Below, one piece after another: positions 1 to 5,677 of a stretch of 13,164 nt of DNA (position 1 is its first letter; each line of letters opens with the position of its first letter). The position numbers and the translations under genes were made by a program. Below the pieces are notes generated by a model that made no database searches, was not told where the DNA came from, and worked only from the letters and a program-made list of their open reading frames with translations. Source of the DNA: an uncultured Collinsella sp. (GTDB lineage: Bacteria > Actinomycetota > Coriobacteriia > Coriobacteriales > Coriobacteriaceae); the NCBI GenBank assembly GCA_900541665.1, contig UQKV01000052.1:1-13164 (forward strand). Reading direction: 5' to 3'.

Positions 1-253
1 CGTTCCACTCGGCGGCGTGGATCAGGTAGACCTCGAGGTCGCGGTCGCCGAACTTGTTCATGAGGTACTCGAGCTGCATGAACTCGTCCCAGGTGCCGCC
101 GACGCCCATCAGGAAGACGGCGTCGTAGCCCTCCTCGTGCACGCGGTCGGCCAGGGCGGTCATCTTCTTGCCGGCCTCGTAGACGTTCCTGCCGTCCTCG
201 AGGTAGCCCTCCTGGTCGAAGTGCATGATCTCGATCTTCTCGGTCTCCTTCAT
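1..253 (-). CDS. SIS-domain sugar-amine-6-phosphate deglycase, second copy (partial, N-terminal 84 residues)
   Basis: Only the first 84 codons are inside the window; the gene continues past the left edge. The start ATG is at 253-251 and is preceded by a good ribosome binding site (GGGAGGA). Every one of the 253 bases matches the start of the complete SIS gene at 5150-5402, so the visible protein is identical to residues 1-84 of that enzyme (start MKETEKIEIMHFD, then the first sugar-isomerase nucleotide-fold strand and MGVGGTWDEF). Identity stops exactly at the ATG and the 5' leaders are unrelated, which supports this start. Family knowledge: fructoselysine/glucoselysine-6-phosphate deglycases (FrlB, GfrE, GfrF) cleave a PTS-made sugar-amine phosphate, and some bacteria carry a pair with different substrates. 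The missing C-terminal part may therefore differ from copy one. It has its own regulated promoter at 303-380. Confidence 0.85.
   Translation of the reverse strand, partial: MKETEKIEIMHFDQEGYLEDGRNVYEAGKKMTALADRVHEEGYDAVFLMGVGGTWDEFMQLEYLMNKFGDRDLEVYLIHAAEWN
1..253 (-). repeat. Direct repeat, copy A (253 bp or longer, identical to 5150-5402)
   Basis: Base-by-base comparison finds no difference from 5150-5402. Both copies lie on the same strand, so this is a direct repeat flanking about 5 kb that holds the PTS and epimerase genes. The true left end is outside the window. Confidence 0.95.
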
Positions 254-302
254 GTGTGTCCTCCCATCACATGTGCGCAATTCTATACATCGCGCTTCTT
301 GC

Positions 303-347
303 TGATACCAATTATAGCCATACGATTGCTTGTTATTTAATACCAAT
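303..347 (-). promoter_or_regulatory. Promoter P1 with paired ATTGGTATYA operators, for the left SIS gene
   Basis: Read on the minus strand, ATTGGTATTAAAT (site 1, core 340-347) is followed 35 bp later by ATTGGTATCA (site 2, core 305-312). A perfect TATAAT -10 box (311-316) overlaps site 2, while site 1 covers the -35 region, where the best hexamer is only TTAAAT. Transcription would start near 304, about 50 nt before the SIS start codon. The same layout is found at 3203-3246 and 5521-5563. Repressor binding here would block RNA polymerase directly. A plus-strand GGTATTAC at 396-403 may be a further half-site. Confidence 0.7.
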
Positions 348-366
348 CCAAACTCACGGAGATTTG

Positions 367-380
367 CGGCGAACGGTCGG
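367..380 (-). promoter_or_regulatory. Upstream box A of P1 (CGGCGAACGGTCGG on the plus strand)
   Basis: This 14-base element fits the consensus CGGYRRACGGTMRR and sits 27 bp upstream of operator site 1. Counterparts lie at 3268-3281 and 5587-5600 at nearly the same distance. It contains two CGG(T) half-sites 7 bp apart. I infer a binding site for a second regulator. The rest of 381-520, between here and the end of the epimerase gene, shows no gene and no convincing terminator. Confidence 0.5.
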
Positions 381-520
381 TTTCCTCGCCCGAGTGGTAT
401 TACAACGCCAATAGTTGTCTATTTCGAGCGCTGCTGCCAACGGGCGCTCCACAACTCGCCGGCTATAAAAGCGTTGTGCCAGACCCGCCCAAGCGTTTCC
501 GGCGCAACCGCGCAGTTGAG

Positions 521-1366
521 TTATTCGGCTTCCATCTCCGCTGTCACACGGCGATACATCTCGATAACCTGAGTCGTCGCCTTGGACGGATCCTGATAGT
601 AGCGGCCATCACACGTCTCGGCCGAGACATAGCCCGTATAGCCGTGGCGCATGAGTGCCTCGAGGTCGGCACGCATATCACGCTCGCCGTCGCCCCAGGC
701 AAGATGCGTCGTGCCGCCGCCCACATCTACAAAGTGGGTGTGAACGATCTTTTCGCCCAAAACCTCAAAGTAGCCGTCGATCGTGTCGCCGGCAACTTCC
801 ATGGCGCCAAAGTCGATACAGGCCTTCAGGTTGGGACGATCGACCGCCTCGAGGATGCGCACGACATCCTGTGCGGTGTTGACCAACACGGACTCCGACG
901 GCTGCAGGGCCTCGAGCGCGACGCGAATACCGCGCGTATCGGCGTAGTCGCACACCGAGCGCAGCATGGCAACGCTGCGGGCCCAGGCGTCCTCAGCCGG
1001 CTCGTCCAGATAGGCCCAACCACTCGTCACCAGAATCTGCGGCGCGCCCAACTCAACGGCTACGTCGATCACATTCTTAAAGTACGAGAGGATGCGTTTT
1101 TGGCCCGCCTCACCGCGCACCGCGACGTTCCACGGCTTGGGGTTGTTCTGCTCGGGGCACACGCACACGATCTTGATACCGTATTGGGCGGCAAGATCGC
1201 GAATCTTATCCACCGAATCGTGCTCATGGCAATCCACATACAGGTGCATCGAGCCGGTCCACAGCTCGATATTGCGATAGCCGGCCTCACCTGCAGCCTT
1301 AAAAAACGTCTCGATGCTGTAGTAACGATGGTTGATGTTCATGAGCGAAAGCTCGGGTACGACCAT
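521..1366 (-). CDS. FrlC-like sugar-amine 3-epimerase (AP-endonuclease-2 / xylose-isomerase-like TIM barrel)
   Basis: The 281-residue protein has the size and pattern of the sugar phosphate isomerase/epimerase barrel family and resembles E. coli FrlC, which interconverts fructoselysine and its C3 epimer psicoselysine. Visible landmarks are ELWTGS (34-39), CPEQNNPKPWN (70-80), LEALQP (151-156), CIDFG (183-187), VHTHFVD (208-214) and SAE (248-250). By family analogy the metal ligands are E152, D185, H211 and E250, and all are present. The start at 1366 is preceded by GGGGAGGG, although the gap to the ATG is short; a second in-frame ATG eight codons later is the alternative. It lies downstream of EIID but behind a terminator-like hairpin, so it probably depends on readthrough. 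Soluble cytoplasmic enzyme. The exact substrate is inferred from the PTS and deglycase neighbours. Confidence 0.8.
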   Translation of the reverse strand: MVVPELSLMNINHRYYSIETFFKAAGEAGYRNIELWTGSMHLYVDCHEHDSVDKIRDLAAQYGIKIVCVCPEQNNPKPWNVAVRGEAGQKRILSYFKNVIDVAVELGAPQILVTSGWAYLDEPAEDAWARSVAMLRSVCDYADTRGIRVALEALQPSESVLVNTAQDVVRILEAVDRPNLKACIDFGAMEVAGDTIDGYFEVLGEKIVHTHFVDVGGGTTHLAWGDGERDMRADLEALMRHGYTGYVSAETCDGRYYQDPSKATTQVIEMYRRVTAEMEAE

Positions 1367-1392
1367 AGCCCTCCCCTTTCGTACGGAGTTTT

Positions 1393-1429
1393 AAAAAACA
1401 GGGGGCCGCCGCAGATGCGACAAGCCCCC
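1393..1429 (-). terminator. Rho-independent terminator between EIID and the epimerase gene
   Basis: On the minus strand a GGGGGC/GCCCCC stem (1424-1429 with 1401-1406) is followed by TG and six T (1398-1393). The loop is long (17 nt) with a small inner GCA/TGC pairing, so it may be leaky. It lies after the EIID stop and before the ribosome binding site of the epimerase gene, which would lower epimerase expression relative to the transporter. Confidence 0.7.
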
Positions 1430-1477
1430 AAAGATCGACGCAACCGTTAGACGCGATGGAAGCGCGATTCGAACATA

Positions 1478-2302
1478 TTAGGCAAGCACGCCAAAGTAAG
1501 CGCCGATGATGCCCACGACCATGGTGCAGAGGATCAGGACCATCGGGTTGATCTTCTTGGAGAGCAGCCAATAGTAGAGCCAGAAGGCGGCCATGCCGAG
1601 CATACCGGGCATGATACCGTCCAGGATGTCCTGGAGAGTCTGGGCGGAGTCGCCCTGACCAATGGCGATGGGCAACGAAGCCCAGAACATGTCCTTGCTC
1701 ATGGCGCCGACGACCATGACGCCGACAATGCCGACGCAGGCCATGATCTTTTGCATCAGGCCGGTCTTCTGAGCCTCGTCGAGGAAGCCAATGCCTAGCT
1801 CATAACCCTTGATAGCGCCAAAGATACGAATCAGGAACGCCGGGATGTTGTAGACGAGCAGGAAGGCGATGGGGCCAAAGACGTTGCCGGCCTGGCACAG
1901 GCTGATGCCCACGGCAGCGGCGACGACGCGCAGGGTGGACAGGAAGAAGGAGTCACCCAGGCCGGAAAGCGGACCCATGAGGGCGGCCTTGATGTCGTTG
2001 ACGCTCTCGGGCTCAACCTCGCCACGAGCGACCTTTTCTTCCATGGCCATCGCGATGCCACCCACGAAGGGAGCGAGCTGCGGGGTGATGTTGAAGAATG
2101 CGCTGTGACGGTGCAAGGCCTCGGCGTAATCATCGGGACGGCCGGCATAGATCTTCTTGAGCATGTTGGCGACCATCAGACAGAAGGCAATGTTCATCTG
2201 CTTGTAGTAGGTCCAGGAGAATTCCATGCCCAGGGCGCCGGTGTTCACGGCGCTCTTAATGAGGTCGGAGCGAGTAATCTGGTTCTCGGAATTAGAAGTC
2301 AT
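1478..2302 (-). CDS. PTS mannose/fructose/sorbose family EIID component (GfrD/ManZ-like)
   Basis: This 274-residue membrane protein is the EIID subunit that forms the sugar channel together with EIIC. Recognisable features are the N-terminal ITRSDLIKS segment, HRHSAFFNITPQLAPFVGGI (the EIID equivalent of the usual H..FFNT.P stretch), GPLSGLGDSFF in the middle, and C-terminal hydrophobic helices (MLGMAAFWLYYWLLSK and the last 20 residues). I chose the ATG at 2302-2300 (MTSNSE) because GAGG and AGGGG lie just upstream; another in-frame ATG at 2311 has its purine run too close. The frame is open further upstream, but that part lies inside EIIC. The gene overlaps the end of EIIC by 11 nt, so the two are translationally coupled. 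A terminator hairpin follows. The substrate is inferred from context to be a glycated amine, not mannose. Confidence 0.93.
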   Translation of the reverse strand: MTSNSENQITRSDLIKSAVNTGALGMEFSWTYYKQMNIAFCLMVANMLKKIYAGRPDDYAEALHRHSAFFNITPQLAPFVGGIAMAMEEKVARGEVEPESVNDIKAALMGPLSGLGDSFFLSTLRVVAAAVGISLCQAGNVFGPIAFLLVYNIPAFLIRIFGAIKGYELGIGFLDEAQKTGLMQKIMACVGIVGVMVVGAMSKDMFWASLPIAIGQGDSAQTLQDILDGIMPGMLGMAAFWLYYWLLSKKINPMVLILCTMVVGIIGAYFGVLA

Positions 2303-3065
2303 CGTCCTCATCCCCTTCCACAGAAAGCTGGGACTGGGCGCCACCAAGGCCCAGCAGGTCGTACTTGTCGATGCCGATGATGATTGCGATCAGGGCGACG
2401 CCGAGGACGGGCACGTTGGCATAGGAGCACAGCAGAAAGCCCAGGAAGTAGAACGGCACGAGCTGCTTGGTAAGCACCAGACGGCCGAGCATGGCGAAGC
2501 CCATGGCAGGCAGGATGTTGGCTGCGACGCCAAAGCCATCGAGGACGAACGTCGGGATGAAGTCGAGCAGGCCCTGAACGGCATCGGCACCCAGATAGAA
2601 GGAGACCGAGCACAGGATAAAGGCCAGGACGACAATCACGAGACCGATAATCCAGTGCATAGCGTAGATACCCTTGAGGTTACCCTTGCTGGCAAAGACG
2701 TCGGCACGGTCGACCAGAAGGGGCATACCGGCGTTGACGACGTTCTTAATGGCCAGGCACAGAGTGGCGATGGGCATCGCGAGCGCGATAGCGGCCTCGG
2801 TGCTCTGACCCAGCTGAATAGCGAAGGCGCAGGCGAGCACACCGCCAATACACTCATCGGGCGGCACGTAAGCGCCGATGGAGATTGAACCCATGAAGAG
2901 CAGCTCGAGGCTCGCACCGATGGCGAGGCCGGACTGCAGGTCCCCGAGGACTATGCCGACGAGCGGGCACAGAACGATCGGGCGGAACGCATAGAGCGTA
3001 CCGAGCTGATAATCGAGCTTACCGAAGGCAGCGATAAGTCCGATGAGGATCGCTTGAACAAGCAT
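2292..3065 (-). CDS. PTS mannose/fructose/sorbose family EIIC component (GfrC/ManY-like)
   Basis: The 257-residue, strongly hydrophobic protein is the EIIC permease subunit. It has the family signature PLVGIVLGD at about 34-42, followed by GLAIGASLELLFMG (46-59), then PPDECIGGVLACAFAI and several more membrane helices. The C-terminus is very acidic (EGDEDDD). GGAGG stands four bases before the ATG. EIIC starts a transcription unit of its own: promoter P2 lies about 140 bp upstream, and 294 bp separate it from EIIB. This is unusual because the four PTS subunits are normally made from one uninterrupted message. It partners with EIID, which overlaps its 3' end. It transports the sugar-amine and delivers it for phosphorylation by EIIB. 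Confidence 0.94.
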   Translation of the reverse strand: MLVQAILIGLIAAFGKLDYQLGTLYAFRPIVLCPLVGIVLGDLQSGLAIGASLELLFMGSISIGAYVPPDECIGGVLACAFAIQLGQSTEAAIALAMPIATLCLAIKNVVNAGMPLLVDRADVFASKGNLKGIYAMHWIIGLVIVVLAFILCSVSFYLGADAVQGLLDFIPTFVLDGFGVAANILPAMGFAMLGRLVLTKQLVPFYFLGFLLCSYANVPVLGVALIAIIIGIDKYDLLGLGGAQSQLSVEGDEDDDF

Positions 3066-3202
3066 TGTTCCTCCCTTTGATCCCTCTTGGATCCGCGCGG
3101 CGATTCCCGACTTGTCAGCGCGCCCTTTTCCATACCGACAATCGCCTAGACAGATCCAGCTTGTACCGGTGTGCTGTTAACACCTAAACCGGTGCAAATG
3201 AT

Positions 3203-3246
3203 TTGATACCAATTATATAGTCATGAGAAAACTATTTAATACCAAT
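3203..3246 (-). promoter_or_regulatory. Promoter P2 with paired ATTGGTATYA operators, for EIIC-EIID
   Basis: Minus strand: ATTGGTATTAAAT (core 3239-3246) and, 33 bp further on, ATTGGTATCAAAT (core 3206-3213). A TATAAT -10 box at 3212-3217 overlaps the second site, and TTAAAT lies 16 bp upstream of it as a weak -35. The two sites match the P1 sites almost base for base. The predicted start near 3205 gives a leader of about 140 nt, in which ACCGGTG occurs twice (3165-3171 and 3188-3194) around a small GGTGT/ACACC inverted repeat; its role is unknown. Confidence 0.72.
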
Positions 3247-3267
3247 CGCTCAACGGGCGTGTACTCC

Positions 3268-3281
3268 CGGTGAACGGTAGA
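3268..3281 (-). promoter_or_regulatory. Upstream box A of P2 (CGGTGAACGGTAGA on the plus strand)
   Basis: Second example of the CGGYRRACGGTMRR element, 29 bp upstream of operator site 1. It fits the same consensus as the elements at 367-380 and 5587-5600. Function inferred only from its conserved position. Confidence 0.5.
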
Positions 3282-3325
3282 TGGGGGTAACGGGTAAAGC
3301 GTTTATCCGGTACGCCCACGAATAG

Positions 3326-3348
3326 GGGCGGCGCCGTGCGCGCCGCCC
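3326..3348 (-). other. GC-rich hairpin just after EIIB
   Basis: GGGCGGCGC (3326-3334) pairs perfectly with GCGCCGCCC (3340-3348) around a 5-nt loop. It begins 11 nt after the EIIB stop codon. No T-run follows on the minus strand, so it is not a classic terminator. It could stabilise the 3' end of the deglycase-EIIA-EIIB message or slow polymerase before P2. Confidence 0.55.
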
Positions 3349-3359
3349 GTGGTTCCCAA

Positions 3360-3842
3360 TTAGAGGGCGCTTAGGGCATCGACCTTGGGGTCGTCGGCCA
3401 GAGCGCGAATCTCGACCTCGACACCGCGGCCGACGAGCTCGCGAATGTCCTCTTCCTCGGCAGCAGTCACAAAGATCTGGCGGGAGATCTTACGGGCATC
3501 GGGACGCTGCTCGTCCTTGGACTTGGTGTTGCCCAGGTTGATGGAGGTGATCTGCGGGCAACCGTCGACAAGCTGCTTGGCCTCGGCGATGCTGGCGACG
3601 CAGATGATCATCTTGTACTTATCGGTAACACCGGAGTTGATGGCCTCGATGGCGTGCTCCATGTCCTTGATGACGAGCTTGACGTTGGCCGGCTTTCCCA
3701 TCTTGAGCGTAGTCTTCCAGACGGGATCGTTGGCAACCTTGTCGCCAACGCAGAAGATGCAGTCAGAGCCCAAGCCCTGGACCCAAGAGACGGCCACCTG
3801 GCCATGAAGCAGACGATGGTCGACGCGAAGCAGTTGAATCAT
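3360..3842 (-). CDS. PTS mannose/fructose/sorbose family EIIB component (GfrB-like)
   Basis: This 160-residue cytoplasmic protein takes phosphate from EIIA and passes it to the incoming sugar. The N-terminal RVDHRLLHGQVAVSW (6-20) is the diagnostic EIIB motif, and H13 in LLHGQV is the expected phosphorylated histidine. The length equals that of stand-alone EIIB proteins of the family. The start at 3842 puts this motif at the usual distance from the N-terminus. The upstream ribosome binding site is weak (TTTGGGGG), much like that of EIIA. A 57-bp gap with a small GCCGG/CCGGC hairpin (3865-3878) separates it from EIIA. The gene ends its message before promoter P2 and belongs with the deglycase and EIIA genes transcribed from P3. 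Confidence 0.94.
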   Translation of the reverse strand: MIQLLRVDHRLLHGQVAVSWVQGLGSDCIFCVGDKVANDPVWKTTLKMGKPANVKLVIKDMEHAIEAINSGVTDKYKMIICVASIAEAKQLVDGCPQITSINLGNTKSKDEQRPDARKISRQIFVTAAEEEDIRELVGRGVEVEIRALADDPKVDALSAL

Positions 3843-3899
3843 GATTGACCCCCAAAGGTCTCATGCCGGAAACCCGGCCCCATTAATAGCAGGCGGTGA

Positions 3900-4319
3900 C
3901 TAGAACTCTTCCTCGTCATCCGCATCGGTCAGCAGGTCGTTGACAAACTTGACGCGCGTGTCGTCAGCCGCGAGGATCTCGCGGATAACCTGATCGGCGG
4001 GAGCCTCCTGGTCCGAAAAGAGCAGCTGGATCAGCAGCGGCAGATTCATGTTGGCAACCAGGTAGGTGTTGGGGCGCGTCTGGACGATCTTGGTGAACTC
4101 GTTGTTGACGCTGCCGCCAAACAGGTCGGTGCACACGATTACGTCGTCGGCGGGGTCGAAGGTCGCCAGGAGCTTGGCGGCCTCCTCGGCGACGTCGGTG
4201 CGGCCGTCGACAAACATCGACAGGTCGTGGACGTTATCGCGCGCGCCCGAGAGCAGCTCGGTGCTCTCCTTGATGCCGGTCGCAAAATGCGCGTGGCTGG
4301 CGAAGATGTATTGCCTCAT
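3900..4319 (-). CDS. PTS mannose/fructose/sorbose family EIIA component (GfrA-like)
   Basis: The 139-residue protein is the EIIA phosphocarrier, receiving phosphate from HPr and donating it to EIIB. H9 in FASHAHFATGI (6-16) is the expected active-site histidine. TDLFGGSVNN (64-73) and ANMNLPLLIQLL (89-100) are the other two hallmarks of the fold. The C-terminus is acidic (DADDEEEF). I place the start at the ATG 4319-4317, because the in-frame TTG at 4334 falls inside the only available purine run (TTTGGGGG). It begins 21 nt after the stop of the SIS deglycase gene and is clearly in its operon. EIIA and EIIB are separate polypeptides here, unlike the fused ManX of E. coli. Confidence 0.94.
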   Translation of the reverse strand: MRQYIFASHAHFATGIKESTELLSGARDNVHDLSMFVDGRTDVAEEAAKLLATFDPADDVIVCTDLFGGSVNNEFTKIVQTRPNTYLVANMNLPLLIQLLFSDQEAPADQVIREILAADDTRVKFVNDLLTDADDEEEF

Positions 4320-4340
4320 TGCGGTTTCCCCCAAATGAAA

Positions 4341-5402
4341 TTAGTAGTCGAACTGGTGGTAGTAGCGGCGGTACTTGAGGTTGTGCTTGGTGACCAGCTC
4401 GTAGTTGCGCGCGAGGCGGTCGGTGGTCAGCACGGACAGGATCCAGGGGGACACGATGACGCGGAAGTCGTCGTCCAGGCCCGGGATCGCGTACTCGGCG
4501 GTGTCGATGATGACGTAGTCCTCGTCGCCGGTCACGCCGCTGGTGAGGAAGGCGCGGACGCGCTCGTCGAGGGCGCGGCACTCGTCCTCTCCCATGAACA
4601 GGAACACCGGGACGCCGGGCTCGAGCAGCTCGAGCGTGCCGTGGAAGAAGTCGTGCGAGGTGATGTGGCGGATGCGCTTCCACTGCATCTCCTCGAGCAG
4701 GCACATGGAGTACAGGATGGTCTCGCCCCACAGCGCGCCCGAGCCGATGAACATGGTGTAGTCGGCCAGCGCGTACTTCCTGGCGAGCTCCTCGGCGCGC
4801 GGCTCGAAGCGCTTGCGGATGTCGAGCATGTCCTTCCAGACGTCCTTCGTCTGCTCGATGAACAGGTCGAACTTGGGGAAGCAGCCGCGGCGGTTGAGCA
4901 GGCGCAGGCCGAAGCAGTCGGCGAGGTAGTAGCCCTTCTCGCAGCCGCCGGCGCCGTGGTCGGAGGCCATCATGACGCAGTTCTCGGCGCCCACGGCCTG
5001 CCCGATCTTGCCCTCGGGGTTGGTCATGGCGAAGACGCGCACGCCCATCTCCCTCATCTTGCCGACGGCCTCGAGCACCTCGGGGGTGGTGCCGGACTCG
5101 GAGGCGGTCAGCACGACGGACCTGTCGGTCATGCGCTTGTGGCCCATGACGTTCCACTCGGCGGCGTGGATCAGGTAGACCTCGAGGTCGCGGTCGCCGA
5201 ACTTGTTCATGAGGTACTCGAGCTGCATGAACTCGTCCCAGGTGCCGCCGACGCCCATCAGGAAGACGGCGTCGTAGCCCTCCTCGTGCACGCGGTCGGC
5301 CAGGGCGGTCATCTTCTTGCCGGCCTCGTAGACGTTCCTGCCGTCCTCGAGGTAGCCCTCCTGGTCGAAGTGCATGATCTCGATCTTCTCGGTCTCCTTC
5401 AT
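4341..5402 (-). CDS. SIS-domain fructoselysine/glucoselysine-6-phosphate deglycase-like protein
   Basis: The 353-residue protein has two sugar-isomerase (SIS) folds. Conserved points are MGVGGTWDEF (49-58), LTASESGTTPEVLEA (98-112, phosphosugar-binding Ser/Thr), FIGSGALWGE (218-227), HDFFHGTLELLEPGVP (250-265), MGEDE (270-274) and RRYYHQFDY (345-353). E. coli FrlB reads similarly in the last three (FRHGPLEIVEPGVP, LGNDES, RRYYGGLVEY). As I recall, the FraB deglycase uses a Glu and a His 16 residues apart; E238 and H254 here keep that spacing. The expected reaction splits an Amadori 6-phosphate into glucose-6-P and a free amine. The ATG at 5402 follows GAAAGGAG, and homology with the left copy begins exactly there, which excludes an in-frame extension to 5468. 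First gene of the operon with EIIA and EIIB. Nearly every codon ends in G or C, more extreme than in its neighbours. The exact amine is not readable from sequence. Confidence 0.85.
   Translation of the reverse strand: MKETEKIEIMHFDQEGYLEDGRNVYEAGKKMTALADRVHEEGYDAVFLMGVGGTWDEFMQLEYLMNKFGDRDLEVYLIHAAEWNVMGHKRMTDRSVVLTASESGTTPEVLEAVGKMREMGVRVFAMTNPEGKIGQAVGAENCVMMASDHGAGGCEKGYYLADCFGLRLLNRRGCFPKFDLFIEQTKDVWKDMLDIRKRFEPRAEELARKYALADYTMFIGSGALWGETILYSMCLLEEMQWKRIRHITSHDFFHGTLELLEPGVPVFLFMGEDECRALDERVRAFLTSGVTGDEDYVIIDTAEYAIPGLDDDFRVIVSPWILSVLTTDRLARNYELVTKHNLKYRRYYHQFDY
5150..5402 (-). repeat. Direct repeat, copy B (identical to 1-253)
   Basis: Identical to window positions 1-253, including all synonymous sites. 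The right boundary of identity is the start codon itself (5400-5402). Recombination with copy A would remove or duplicate the PTS and epimerase segment. Confidence 0.95.
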
Positions 5403-5520
5403 TCCCGCTCCTTTCACGAGCAGTTTGAATTGTCGCACGGAATGAACGGGCTTGCCGCCCCGTCGCACCGCTTAACCTTGTGGACATCTTGGCCCCAAGC
5501 TCAACAATTCAAAGGTTCTT

Positions 5521-5563
5521 AATACCAGTGAACGATTACAGGTTAGCCGTTTTTAATACCGAT
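5521..5563 (-). promoter_or_regulatory. Promoter region P3 with paired operators, for deglycase-EIIA-EIIB
   Basis: Minus strand: ATCGGTATTAAAAAC (core 5556-5563) and ACTGGTATTAAGAAC (core 5522-5529), 34 bp apart, matching the pairs of P1 and P2 with one or two changes each. Unlike there, no clear TATAAT overlaps the second site (TTCACT occupies its place), so P3 may be weaker or need an activator. The leader to the ATG at 5402 is about 115 nt. Confidence 0.6.
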
Positions 5564-5586
5564 TTTATGATTTCATCCTCCCCTCT

Positions 5587-5600
5587 CGGTAGACGGTCAG
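5587..5600 (-). promoter_or_regulatory. Upstream box A of P3 (CGGTAGACGGTCAG on the plus strand)
   Basis: Third example of CGGYRRACGGTMRR, 31 bp upstream of operator site 1 of P3. Confidence 0.5.
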
Positions 5601-5635
5601 TTTTTGCCGCTCATCGGTCAAGCGACATATATCCG

Positions 5636-5671
5636 TAAAAACGAGCGCCCCCGCCATGCGCAGGGACGCTC
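5636..5671 (-). terminator. Rho-independent terminator of the GntR operon
   Basis: On the minus strand GAGCGTCCC (5671-5663) pairs with GGGGCGCTC (5651-5643) with one T-G wobble and is followed by GTTTTT. It lies a few bases after the stop of the second GntR gene and separates that operon from P3. Confidence 0.8.
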
Positions 5672-5677
5672 TAGACG

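Noticed and set aside
254..520. Terminator after the epimerase gene
   Set aside because: AACGCTT occurs twice here but as a direct repeat, and no stem followed by a T-run was found on the minus strand.
476..1450. Plus-strand frame of 324 codons over the epimerase gene
   Set aside because: Antisense shadow; the minus-strand frame shows the conserved metal ligands of the epimerase family.
5403..5468. N-terminal extension of the SIS deglycase starting at 5468
   Set aside because: The ribosome binding site and the exact boundary of identity with the left copy both place the start at 5402.
4227..5522. Plus-strand open frame of about 430 codons antisense to the SIS gene
   Set aside because: Low-complexity Val/Leu/Ala/Glu-rich translation caused by the strong G/C third-position bias of the real minus-strand gene; no ribosome binding site and no family pattern. 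The same explains the plus-strand frame at 17-340.
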